This document shows positions 1 through 6,243 of a DNA stretch of 9,342 nt, piece by piece. Position 1 is the first letter of the stretch. Each line of letters opens with the position of its first letter. The notes beneath the pieces were generated by a model that was not told the origin of the DNA, did not search any database, and worked only from the letters and a program-made list of their open reading frames with translations. The stretch comes from Phycisphaerales bacterium (lineage in GTDB: Bacteria; Planctomycetota; Phycisphaerae; Phycisphaerales; UBA1924): contig JALOQT010000028.1 in the NCBI GenBank assembly GCA_025453375.1, positions 1-9,342 on the forward strand, in the 5' to 3' direction. A program made the position numbers and the translations under genes.

Positions 1-366
1 CACACCGCCCCGGATGTCGCCCGTGTCAGCATCCCGACGGACACGCTCGATGCCATCATCGCCCGCGAGACCCCCCAGCCCGCGTCGGTCGACTTCATCA
101 AGGTCGATGTCGAAGGGGCCGAGGGGCTGGTCTTCCGCGGCGGACGCGAGACGCTCAACCGCTTCAAGCCGAACATCTACTGCGAAATCACCCCCGGCCA
201 CCCGGAAAACGTCGGCATGACCGCCCAGGGCGTGATGAGCGAACTGCTCGCCCTGGGCTACACCGTCTGGGCCTTCCCGGAGACCTACGCCGAGCCGAAA
301 CGCGTCGACGGCCTGACCACCGGCGTGCGGGACTATCTGTTCCGGCATCCGGCGAGAGGGCGATAG
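1..366 (+). CDS. FkbM-family methyltransferase, C-terminal part (5' end outside the window)
   Basis: The reading frame is open from base 1 and ends at TAG 364-366, giving 121 residues with no start inside the window. The pattern TLDAII, then VDFIKVDVEGAEGLVFRGG, then FKPNIYCEI is the C-terminal half of the FkbM-type SAM-dependent methyltransferase fold. The IKVDVEGAE block (about residues 33-41) is its most conserved signature, where the acidic residues sit near the cofactor and substrate site. Family members O-methylate sugars or secondary metabolites and are common in polysaccharide and glycan-modification loci. The substrate cannot be read from this fragment. The gene ends 135 bp before flhF, so it may be the last gene of a separate upstream unit, or it may be part of a flagellin or surface-glycan modification set. 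Confidence 0.85.
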   Translation, partial: HTAPDVARVSIPTDTLDAIIARETPQPASVDFIKVDVEGAEGLVFRGGRETLNRFKPNIYCEITPGHPENVGMTAQGVMSELLALGYTVWAFPETYAEPKRVDGLTTGVRDYLFRHPARGR

Positions 367-453
367 CGCGGCCAACGCGCAGGCCTTGCGCGTCGATCAT
401 GGCGCCTCGGCCGATTGTGCGGCTGACGCGCAGTCTTTGCCGATCCTCGATTG

Positions 454-475
454 ATGCCGAGCGGAGCCTCGGCGT
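454..475 (+). promoter_or_regulatory. hairpin with GGA loop in the flhF leader
   Basis: GCCGAG (456-461) and CTCGGC (468-473) form a perfect 6-bp stem around the loop CGGAGC. One G-U pair and one A-U pair extend it to 8 bp. It lies about 26 nt before the flhF start and has no following T-run, so it does not look like an intrinsic terminator. The GGA in its loop, plus a second GGA at 492-494 where a ribosome binding site would sit, resembles the paired-site layout of CsrA targets. That is an inference from pattern only. Confidence 0.3.
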
Positions 476-501
476 TGTGTAGTGCGGCCACGGATGGCGA
501 C

Positions 502-1929
502 ATGCGACTGAAGACGTACCGAGCGGCGAATATGGCTGATGCGTTGGTCCTGGTCAAGAAGGACCTGGGCAAGGACGCGGTCATTCTGCACACGCGGGTC
601 TTCAAGGTCGGGGCGATCTTCGGCTTCGGGGGCAAGCAGCAAGTGGAGGTCACCGCCAGCGTCGGCGTCAATGCGCCGGCCCGCGGCTCGTCCGCGTCTG
701 TCCCTTCTGCGTCAAACGCGGCCAATGGGCAAGCTGTCGCCCCCGCGCGCAGCGCCGTGGCCCGGGCCTATGGCGCGGCTAGCGCGCCCGTTGCCCCATC
801 GGGCAGCACGGCCACCGCCCGGCCCGCAGCGTCGATCGTGGAGCCCAAGCGTGCCAATGTGCCCGCAGCGCCGATCGTGCCCGAGGCGGTGCGCGAGGTT
901 GCGCAGATCGCCGTGGCCGCCGCTGCGCCGATGGCGACGGCGATCGCCGCCCCGCCGCGGCCGAGCGTCTCGACGATCAGCGATGACATGCAGGCCGAGC
1001 TGGCCGCGATCAAGCGCATGGTCGGCCAGGTGCTCCAGGGCACAACGGCCTCGCGCGGCATCTCCGTCCGCGATGACCGCGAGACGCCAACCGCCCTCGT
1101 CGGCGGGTTGCCCATGCCGCCGGCCCTGCTGGATCACTACGTCCGACTGATCGAGGCCGAGGTCAGCCGCGAGGTGGCTGACGATCTGATCGGCTCGCTG
1201 CGAGATGAACTGACGCCGACGGAACTCAAGGACGGCCAGGCCGTGCGCGTCGCGTTGCTGCGCAAGCTCGAGTCGTTCTTCCCGACCTCCGGCGCCCCGA
1301 TGCCTACGCCGCGCAGCGGCCGGGCGTGCACGATCGCGTTGATCGGCCCGACGGGCGTCGGCAAGACGACGACCGTCGCCAAGCTCGCCGCGGCCCACAA
1401 ACTGCGTCACGGCCGCAAGGTCGGCCTGATCACGTGCGACACCTATCGCATCGCCGCCGTCGAGCAGCTGCGGACATATGCCAACATCATCGGTGTGCCG
1501 CTGAAAGTCGTGCTGACCCCCGGCGAACTGCGCGAGGCCTGCGCTGAGCTGAATTCGTGCGACGTGATCCTGATTGACACCGCTGGCCGCTCACCTGGCG
1601 ACGGCGCACGGCTCGACGAACTGCGTGCCTTCCTGCACGCCGCCGAGCCGGATCAGACGCATCTCGTGCTTTCCAGCACCGCCGGTGCCTCCAGCCTGCA
1701 TCGCGCGGCGGAGAAGTTCGCCGCCCTCAAGCCCGATCATCTGCTGCTGACCAAGCTCGATGAAGCCGTGAACTTCGGCCTCGTCGTCGATATCACCCGT
1801 CGCGTCAGCCGCGAGCTGGATGTGCGTCTGAGCTACGTCACCACCGGCCAGGAAGTGCCTGACGACATCGAGCCAGCCCGCGCCGATCGCATGGCCCGCC
1901 TCGTGCTTGAAGGAGCGCTGCCGGCATGA
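502..1929 (+). CDS. flhF: FlhF, SRP-type GTPase controlling flagellar placement
   Basis: This 475-residue protein is a signal-recognition-particle family GTPase that recruits early flagellar parts to the right place at the membrane. The start is set at ATG 502 because the family N-terminus is MRLKTYRA. Earlier in-frame starts (TTG 451, ATG 454) would add 16-17 residues of no recognisable character. Residues 1-55 are the B domain, ending in the family's GFGGKQQVEVTA. A low-complexity Ala/Pro linker runs to about 155, followed by the N domain and then the NG GTPase core. Visible motifs are the P-loop GPTGVGKT (282-289), CDTYRIAAVEQL (312-323), DTAGR (359-363), TKLDE (417-421) and the closing TGQEVPDDI. 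All key residues are intact. It overlaps flhG by ATGA, implying translational coupling. Normally flhA lies upstream; here it is a methyltransferase gene. Confidence 0.96.
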   Translation: MRLKTYRAANMADALVLVKKDLGKDAVILHTRVFKVGAIFGFGGKQQVEVTASVGVNAPARGSSASVPSASNAANGQAVAPARSAVARAYGAASAPVAPSGSTATARPAASIVEPKRANVPAAPIVPEAVREVAQIAVAAAAPMATAIAAPPRPSVSTISDDMQAELAAIKRMVGQVLQGTTASRGISVRDDRETPTALVGGLPMPPALLDHYVRLIEAEVSREVADDLIGSLRDELTPTELKDGQAVRVALLRKLESFFPTSGAPMPTPRSGRACTIALIGPTGVGKTTTVAKLAAAHKLRHGRKVGLITCDTYRIAAVEQLRTYANIIGVPLKVVLTPGELREACAELNSCDVILIDTAGRSPGDGARLDELRAFLHAAEPDQTHLVLSSTAGASSLHRAAEKFAALKPDHLLLTKLDEAVNFGLVVDITRRVSRELDVRLSYVTTGQEVPDDIEPARADRMARLVLEGALPA

Positions 1930-3008
1930 CCCTGGCGCAGCACACCCATGCCGCGAACCTGGGCACCGCGACTGACCCAGCCGCGCCGGGCACCACGCGC
2001 GTCGGCCCGCAGATCGCCCGCCCCGACCAGGCCACGCGCCTCCGCGCGCTCATGGCCGGCGGCGCCAGCACCCAGCCAGCCAGCACGCGCAGCGATCAAC
2101 CCGCGTCAAGCCTGCAACTCGCACCGGCCAAGGTGCTCACGATCACCTCAGGCAAGGGAGGCGTCGGCAAGACATCGATCGCGGTGAATCTTGCCTGCGC
2201 GATGGCCGCGCGTGGCCTGCGCGTCACGCTCGTCGATATGGACTGGGGCCTGGCCAACGCCGATGTCCTCTGCGGCCTTTCGCCATCGGTGCGGCTTGAT
2301 GCCGCACTGGAGCAGGCCGATGTCGCCTCCGCCCTCACGCGCATGATGATCGACGCACCGGGCGGGTTCCGCCTCGTTCCCGGCGCTGTCGGCCTCGGCC
2401 GATTGATGGACCTGCGCGAAGCCTCGCAGACCGCCCTGCTCGGCGCGATGCAGCAGGCCCTGGCTGGCAACGACATCGTCGTGATCGACACCGGCGCCGG
2501 CATGGGGCCGATGGTCCGCGCCAGCAGCCTCGCGGCGGACCTCACCCTCGTCGTCGTCACGCCCGAGCCGACAAGCATCGCCGATGCCTACGCCCTGATC
2601 AAAGCCCTGCACCAGACCGCCCGCCGCCGCAGCGCTGGCGATCAGCACGCCGGCACCGTCGCGCCACCGATGCACCTGCTGGTGAACCAGGCCCTCTCCC
2701 CGCTGGAGGCTGCGGAGGTTGGCGAGCGCATCGCCGCCGTCGCGCGCCGGTTCGTCGGCGTCGAGATCGCCATGGCCGGCGCGATGCTGCATGACATGAT
2801 GGTGCCGCAAGCCGTGCGCTCGCGCCTGCCCTTCGTGCTCGGCGCGCCGGGCAGCAGCGCGAGCCTGGCGATGAGCCAACTGGCCATGCACGTGGCCCAG
2901 AGCCTCGCCGTCAACATCCGCGGCGAGGCCAGCGGCCGACTGCTCCCTCCCGCGATGGGCTTCTGGGATCGCTTCGCACGCCTCGTTGGCGGTCGCGTCC
3001 GCGGCTGA
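1926..3008 (+). CDS. flhG: FlhG (FleN/YlxH), MinD-like ATPase controlling flagellar number
   Basis: This 360-residue ParA/MinD-family ATPase limits flagellar number and acts with FlhF. The start ATG 1926 overlaps the flhF stop, with AAGGAG at 1910-1915 ten bases upstream. Residues 34-40 read DQATRLR, matching the DQAxxLR motif by which FlhG activates the FlhF GTPase in the Bacillus system. Here it follows a 33-residue N-terminal extension, and an Ala/Ser/Pro linker of about 25 residues comes next. The deviant Walker A is SGKGGVGKT (75-83) with signature Lys77. The A' region is VDMDWGLANADVLCGL (103-118), where the usual DADLGLAN has become DMDWGLAN. Walker B is VVIDTGAG (185-192), and the VTPEPTSIADAYALIK block (211-226) is typical of FlhG. 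The C-terminus GFWDRFARLVGGRVRG (345-360) is an amphipathic helix like the MinD membrane-targeting sequence. Confidence 0.95.
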   Translation: MTLAQHTHAANLGTATDPAAPGTTRVGPQIARPDQATRLRALMAGGASTQPASTRSDQPASSLQLAPAKVLTITSGKGGVGKTSIAVNLACAMAARGLRVTLVDMDWGLANADVLCGLSPSVRLDAALEQADVASALTRMMIDAPGGFRLVPGAVGLGRLMDLREASQTALLGAMQQALAGNDIVVIDTGAGMGPMVRASSLAADLTLVVVTPEPTSIADAYALIKALHQTARRRSAGDQHAGTVAPPMHLLVNQALSPLEAAEVGERIAAVARRFVGVEIAMAGAMLHDMMVPQAVRSRLPFVLGAPGSSASLAMSQLAMHVAQSLAVNIRGEASGRLLPPAMGFWDRFARLVGGRVRG

Positions 3009-3095
3009 AGCGTCTGCGAAGCCCTGCTGATATCCAAGTGAAATCCAAACACGCCCGCACAGGCGTCATGGCTTGTCACATGGCCGCAGATTTGC

Positions 3096-3160
3096 GTGGT
3101 GATTTGTGGAGATTGACCGGCCCGGGCGTGAAGTGACGTCCGGATCGGGCCGATCACCAC
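3096..3160. repeat. compound inverted repeat (structured intergenic element)
   Basis: This lies in the 256-bp gap between flhG and the small membrane protein gene. GTGGTGAT (3096-3103) pairs perfectly with ATCACCAC (3153-3160). CGGCCCG (3118-3124) pairs perfectly with CGGGCCG (3146-3152). The two right arms are contiguous, so the whole folds as one 15-bp stem with a 14-nt bulge on the left and a 21-nt terminal loop. There is no trailing T-run. Both the bulge and the loop contain GGA. It may be a leader structure of the next gene, a small RNA or a processing site; the sequence does not decide. The rest of the gap (3009-3095 and 3161-3264) shows nothing I can name. Confidence 0.45.
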
Positions 3161-3264
3161 TCAAGTCCGCCGTGCTTCAGGTGCGCCCGGACGCGAGCAC
3201 GCCGACCGATTCGCCCAGCAACCGCTCGGCACAGCACGTCACCGGATTGACCAGCGAGCCACGC

Positions 3265-3576
3265 ATGTATGACGAGATCGCGACAAAGTGCATCGCTTCC
3301 TGCATGGGCCTGGCCGGCTTCGTCATCGCGATGGTCGTCGGCATGTTCGCGCACGTGCCGCTGGAGACGGCGATCCTCCGCGGCGTGCTGGCGATGCTCG
3401 TCTGCTGGCCGGTGGGTTACATCGTCGGGCACATCAGTTCCAGCGTGGTCAATCAAGCCCTGATCAAGCGAGCCGAAGCCGCCAAGGCCACGACGCGCGA
3501 AGCCGCCAAGAAGGCCCGCGAAGAGGCCGAGCGCCTGCGTCGTGAGTCTGGCGATAGCGAAGTTCTTGAGTTGTGA
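3265..3576 (+). CDS. small membrane protein with two TM helices and a charged helical tail
   Basis: The product is 103 residues of unknown function. Two hydrophobic stretches, about residues 9-29 (CIASCMGLAGFVIAMVVGMF) and 36-57 (AILRGVLAMLVCWPVGYIVG), are probable membrane helices joined by the short segment AHVPLE. From about residue 65 to 95 an Ala/Lys/Glu/Arg-rich stretch looks like a cytoplasmic helix or coiled coil. A hairpin with both ends in the cytoplasm is likely. ATG 3265 was chosen because the protein character begins there. A GTG at 3106 would add 53 Ser/Pro-rich residues laid over the 3096-3160 inverted repeat, and neither start has a good ribosome binding site. Its place between flhG and fliA suggests a flagellar accessory role, for example a membrane anchor or partner of the FlhF/FlhG pair. 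That is inference; I recognise no named family. Confidence 0.72.
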   Translation: MYDEIATKCIASCMGLAGFVIAMVVGMFAHVPLETAILRGVLAMLVCWPVGYIVGHISSSVVNQALIKRAEAAKATTREAAKKAREEAERLRRESGDSEVLEL

Positions 3577-3592
3577 GGTGAATGTACGGATG

Positions 3593-3619
3593 GCGATGTG
3601 ATGGGCCGGTGGACATCGC
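3593..3619. repeat. 7-bp inverted repeat after the small membrane protein gene
   Basis: GCGATGT (3593-3599) and ACATCGC (3613-3619) are perfect complements with a 13-nt loop, starting 17 nt after the stop codon. No T-run follows, so it is a weak candidate for a transcript end. An arm of this length can arise by chance. Confidence 0.25.
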
Positions 3620-3662
3620 AGCGCGCGGATGTGTGAGAAATGTTGAAAGAAAGTTGCGGAAC

Positions 3663-3690
3663 TTGAAATCGAACGCGCAGGTGTTACGCT
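3663..3690 (+). promoter_or_regulatory. candidate sigma70-type promoter for fliA
   Basis: TTGAAA (3663-3668) and TACGCT (3685-3690) are separated by 16 bases, inside a locally A-rich stretch (3629-3668) unlike the GC-rich surroundings. This would place the transcript start near 3697 and give fliA a leader of about 200 nt. Similar TAYGCT boxes precede the genes at 4984 and 8670. I see no sigma28 (TAAA-N-GCCGATAA) or sigma54 (GG-N10-GC) site. This is pattern-based only. Confidence 0.4.
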
Positions 3691-3803
3691 CCTCCCGCTT
3701 CGCAACCCACGGACGGGCGAGGAAGCACCTGGAATCAGCAGTGTGTGTCGACGACTGACGACTCGCTCGCAGCGTCGGCAAACAAGGCTGGATCTCGAAA
3801 TAG

Positions 3804-3835
3804 CCGGCAAGTCGTTCGGATGAGTGACTTGCCGG
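3804..3835 (+). promoter_or_regulatory. perfect 10-bp hairpin in the fliA leader
   Basis: CCGGCAAGTC (3804-3813) and GACTTGCCGG (3826-3835) are exact complements around the 12-nt loop GTTCGGATGAGT, which carries a GGA at 3818-3820. It ends 61 bases before the fliA start. It lacks a T-run, so it is unlikely to be a terminator. A 10-bp perfect stem in a gap this short is not expected by chance. It could be a protein-binding RNA hairpin, for example a CsrA site, or the first arm of the switch-like structure just downstream. Confidence 0.55.
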
Positions 3836-3840
3836 AGAAC

Positions 3841-3889
3841 CGCATCAGGGTCTCTCCCTTGATGGCGTTTGGGCAACAGGGTCAAGGAG
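3841..3889 (+). promoter_or_regulatory. mutually exclusive leader helices controlling access to the fliA ribosome binding site
   Basis: The ribosome binding site AAGGAG is at 3884-3889, seven bases before the ATG. TCAAGGAG (3882-3889) can pair with CTCCCTTGA (3854-3862), giving 8 bp with one bulged C and hiding the site. The same CCCTTGA bases can instead pair with the segment just before them: CGCATCAGGG (3841-3850) against CCCTTGATGGCG (3856-3867), about 10 bp with two single-base bulges and a TCTCT loop, which would free the site. The competition rests on a direct repeat, CAGGGTC at 3846-3852 and 3877-3883. This is the layout of a translational switch. No known riboswitch consensus is recognised. 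Confidence 0.45.
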
Positions 3890-3896
3890 CCGACCA

Positions 3897-4919
3897 ATGT
3901 CCCGGATGAAGGCGAATGCCGTGTCTGTACGTGTTGGGGCAAGCAGTCGCAGCAGCGACGAAAAACCTGCGAAGGTTGTCCGTTCCCTAGCTCAGGGCAA
4001 CACCGCCGCGCTCAAGGCCGCGGCCGCCGCGGCTCAGGCCGCCAAGCTCGCCAAGGACAAGCTCAGCATCAAGACCGGCCCTGCCGCACGCACAGGTCGC
4101 AAGAAGATCACCGCCGCGACGGCCAAGACGCGCGAGGAGTTTGACAGCCTCCCGATCAACGACCTCTGGGCCGAATACGCCAAGAACCAGCGCAAGGACC
4201 TGCGCAACTACTTCATGGAGCGCTACCAGCAACTGGTCCGCTACATCGCCGAGAAGACCTATACCCGCCTGCCCGACGAGGTGGACGTCAATGACCTGAT
4301 CAGTGCCGGCCAGTTCGGCCTCATGGACGCGATCGACGGCTTTGACCTGGCCCGCGGCGTGAAGTTCGAAACCTTCAGCGCCACCCGCATCAAAGGCGCG
4401 ATCATCGACGAACTGCGCGCGATGGACTGGGTCCCGCGCCTCGTCCGCAGCCGCACCGCCAAGGTCTCGACGATCCGCGACAAGTTCGAGATGAAGCACG
4501 GTCGCGCTCCGACCGACGACGAAGTCTCCACCGCCCTCGGCGCCACCGGCGAGGACCTCGACAAGATCCTCAAGGACAGCGGCGCGGTCATGACCGTCTC
4601 GCTCAACCGCAAGGCCTTCAACAGCGACGGCAACAAAGACGTGACGGAGATCGATGTCCTCAAGGACATCACCCAGATCAACCCCCTGCTGCAGACCCAG
4701 CGTCGCGACGTCAAGGACATGCTCACCAAGGGCCTCTCCCGCGCCGAGCGGCTGATCGTCATCCTCTACTACTACGAGGAAATGACGATGAAGGAAATCG
4801 GCCTGACGCTCGACCTCTCCGAGAGCCGCGTCAGCCAGATGCACAGCTCAATCCTGCAGCGCCTCAAGGCCCAACTGCAGGATCGGGCCAGCGAGCTCGA
4901 GCCCGACGAAGACAACTGA
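3897..4919 (+). CDS. fliA: FliA-type (sigma28/WhiG family) flagellar sigma factor with N-terminal extension
   Basis: This is a 340-residue sigma factor for late flagellar and chemotaxis genes. The start ATG 3897 is supported by AAGGAG seven bases upstream. Region 2 spans about residues 100-184 and contains DVNDLISAGQFGLMDAIDGF (130-149), then FETFSATRIKGAIIDELR (157-174) and MDWVPRLVRSR (176-186), the -10 recognition part. Region 3 (about 187-262) includes KHGRAPTDDEVSTALG. Region 4 (about 275-327) ends in the helix-turn-helix MTMKEIGLTLDLSESRVSQM (296-315). Family members are usually around 240 residues. The excess is mainly the first 85 residues, rich in Ala, Lys, Arg and Ser with an AAAAAAQAAKLAKDK stretch, which looks disordered and basic. 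It is probably transcribed from its own promoter with a structured leader. An FlgM anti-sigma gene is not in the window. Confidence 0.93.
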   Translation: MSRMKANAVSVRVGASSRSSDEKPAKVVRSLAQGNTAALKAAAAAAQAAKLAKDKLSIKTGPAARTGRKKITAATAKTREEFDSLPINDLWAEYAKNQRKDLRNYFMERYQQLVRYIAEKTYTRLPDEVDVNDLISAGQFGLMDAIDGFDLARGVKFETFSATRIKGAIIDELRAMDWVPRLVRSRTAKVSTIRDKFEMKHGRAPTDDEVSTALGATGEDLDKILKDSGAVMTVSLNRKAFNSDGNKDVTEIDVLKDITQINPLLQTQRRDVKDMLTKGLSRAERLIVILYYYEEMTMKEIGLTLDLSESRVSQMHSSILQRLKAQLQDRASELEPDEDN

Positions 4920-4969
4920 TCGGCGTCGGGGTCTAGGCTCCACCGTCTCGGTTCACGCGCCTCAGCGTC

Positions 4970-4975
4970 TACGCT
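4970..4975 (+). promoter_or_regulatory. candidate -10 box giving a leaderless or near-leaderless transcript
   Basis: TACGCT lies 8 bases before the ATG at 4984. A transcript started from it at the usual distance would begin at or next to the start codon. No ribosome binding site is visible in the 25 bases before this ATG, which fits. The -35 region is poor (CTCGGT or GGTTCA), so confidence is low. Confidence 0.28.
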
Positions 4976-4983
4976 CGACACGC

Positions 4984-5907
4984 ATGGCAGAGGTCTTCCT
5001 CGTCCGCGGCAACAACTGCCAACTGGCCAACCAGTTGCTGCTGTTCGCATCGGTCTACGCCTGGTGCATCGAGCGTGGCCACCGCCTGCACAACCCCAGT
5101 TTCGCCGACTACGCCCGTCACTTTGACCGCCTGGGCGGTGCGATGTGCACGCCCGGCGTGCCCGGCCCGTGGACTGAGCCGCAGCGCACGCGATGGGTGC
5201 AGCGCAGCCTGCGCCTCGCCTCGCAACTGCGCATCTTCGGCCCGACCGTCAGCGCCCGCCAGCGCGACCCGGTCGTGCATCTGCCCCCCACGCCGACGGA
5301 CTGGGCCGAGCCGCGCGGCGGGCGAATCTTCCTGAGCGGGTGGAACTTCCGCAACCCCGCCGGCTTCGTCAAGCACCATGCCCAGATCGTCGAGGCCTTT
5401 CGCCCGGCCGAGCCCGTGCGCAGCGCTGTCGCCTCATGGCGAGCCGCGCTGGAGCCGGGCCGCCTGCATGTCGGCGTGCACATCCGCCACGGCGATTACC
5501 GCGAGTTTCTGGGCGGCCGGTTTTACTTCACGCTGGAGCAACACGTCTCCGCGATGCGCGACATCGCCCAGCGCCACGCCCGTACGCGCCCGGTGTTTCA
5601 CATCTTCTCCAACGAGCGCCGCACCGCTGAGGAGTTCGCCGCCCTCGCCCCGAACCTCGATGTCCTCATCGCCAAGCCCACAACGCCCAGCCCCGCGATG
5701 GAGGACCTCTATCGCCTGGCCTGCTGCGATCTGCTCGTCGGCGCGATGAGCACCTTCAGCCTCTGGGCCGCGATTTACGGCCGCACACTCGTCTGGCATC
5801 TCGGCCGGCGCGCTGATGATGAGTTTGCCTGGTTCAACAACGGCCACCCCAGCGTCATCACCCTCCCCGACGCCGACGCCCACATCGCCTCACGCGGCGT
5901 GGTCTGA
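4984..5907 (+). CDS. glycosyltransferase of the GT11 / alpha-1,2-fucosyltransferase superfamily
   Basis: The product is 307 residues. The N-terminal segment GNNCQLANQLLLFAS (9-23) corresponds to the GNQLFQYA-type opening of GT11 enzymes. VHIRHGDYREF (165-175) is the HxRxGDY nucleotide-sugar binding motif of fucosyltransferases. MSTFSLWAAIYG (255-266) matches the STFSxWAA block. Such enzymes move fucose from GDP-fucose to a sugar acceptor in the cytoplasm. No signal peptide or membrane helix is visible, and length is normal for the family. Fold assignment is firm, but donor and acceptor are not shown. It begins 64 bp after fliA. With the methyltransferase upstream of flhF it might modify flagellin or a surface polysaccharide, though only location supports this. 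ATG 4984 lacks a visible ribosome binding site. Confidence 0.85.
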   Translation: MAEVFLVRGNNCQLANQLLLFASVYAWCIERGHRLHNPSFADYARHFDRLGGAMCTPGVPGPWTEPQRTRWVQRSLRLASQLRIFGPTVSARQRDPVVHLPPTPTDWAEPRGGRIFLSGWNFRNPAGFVKHHAQIVEAFRPAEPVRSAVASWRAALEPGRLHVGVHIRHGDYREFLGGRFYFTLEQHVSAMRDIAQRHARTRPVFHIFSNERRTAEEFAALAPNLDVLIAKPTTPSPAMEDLYRLACCDLLVGAMSTFSLWAAIYGRTLVWHLGRRADDEFAWFNNGHPSVITLPDADAHIASRGVV

Positions 5908-6243
5908 CCCCCGCGCGCTGGGTACCCCGGACCTCCGGGCCGGGCGCAATGCCGCCGATCTCCCCACCTTCGTATTCACTCCGCGCCAGCATCGCACAGC
6001 CATGCCTCGCTACCCGCCCCCACCGGAGTAAGGCCCTCCGCCCCGAATACCTTGCCGTCCTTGCCGAAGCTGCCGAATCTGCCGCGATTCGCACCCGGCG
6101 GTCACCCCTCCAGCAAAATCACAGCAAATCCCATCTCCGACTGGATCGCCCCGTCGAAATCGCCGAATCGACGGTCCATGGGACGACGTTTTCCGTCGTT
6201 GCGATTCGGGCCGATGGCCGCGCGAAGGGCGCTGCGGGGTGTG
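5908..6243. other. 336-bp gap without a convincing gene
   Basis: This stretch has lower coding character than the genes around it. A 5-bp GC hairpin, CCCGG (5926-5930) with CCGGG (5935-5939), begins 18 bases after the glycosyltransferase stop, but no T-run follows. CGAATC (6074-6079) and GATTCG (6086-6091) form a small hairpin, and the same words recur in the larger structure at 6163-6209. Short open frames here (for example 5949-6257) have weak codon bias and no recognisable motif. Confidence 0.6.
6163..6209. repeat. long imperfect inverted repeat before the 155-residue gene
   Basis: CCGAATCGACGG (6163-6174) can pair with CCGTCG (6193-6198) plus ATTCGG (6204-6209), giving 12 bp interrupted by one 5-nt bulge. 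An alternative fold uses CCGAATCG with CGATTCGG (6202-6209) and an inner ACGACG/CGTCGT hairpin (6183-6199). It lies 34 bases before the chosen start at 6244. If the next gene starts earlier (6178 or 6214), the structure falls across its start. Confidence 0.4.

Noticed and set aside
407..420. Sigma28 promoter upstream of flhF (GCCGATTG)
   Set aside because: There is no TAAA-type -35 box at the required distance.
451..501. Upstream TTG/ATG start of flhF at 451/454
   Set aside because: The family N-terminus MRLKTYRA begins at 502, and the extra residues overlap the leader hairpin.
3773..3840. c-di-GMP-I (GEMM) riboswitch before fliA, suggested by GGCAAAC
   Set aside because: The second conserved core (CGCAAAGCC-like) and the tetraloop-receptor layout are not present. 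The similarity is limited to one short word.
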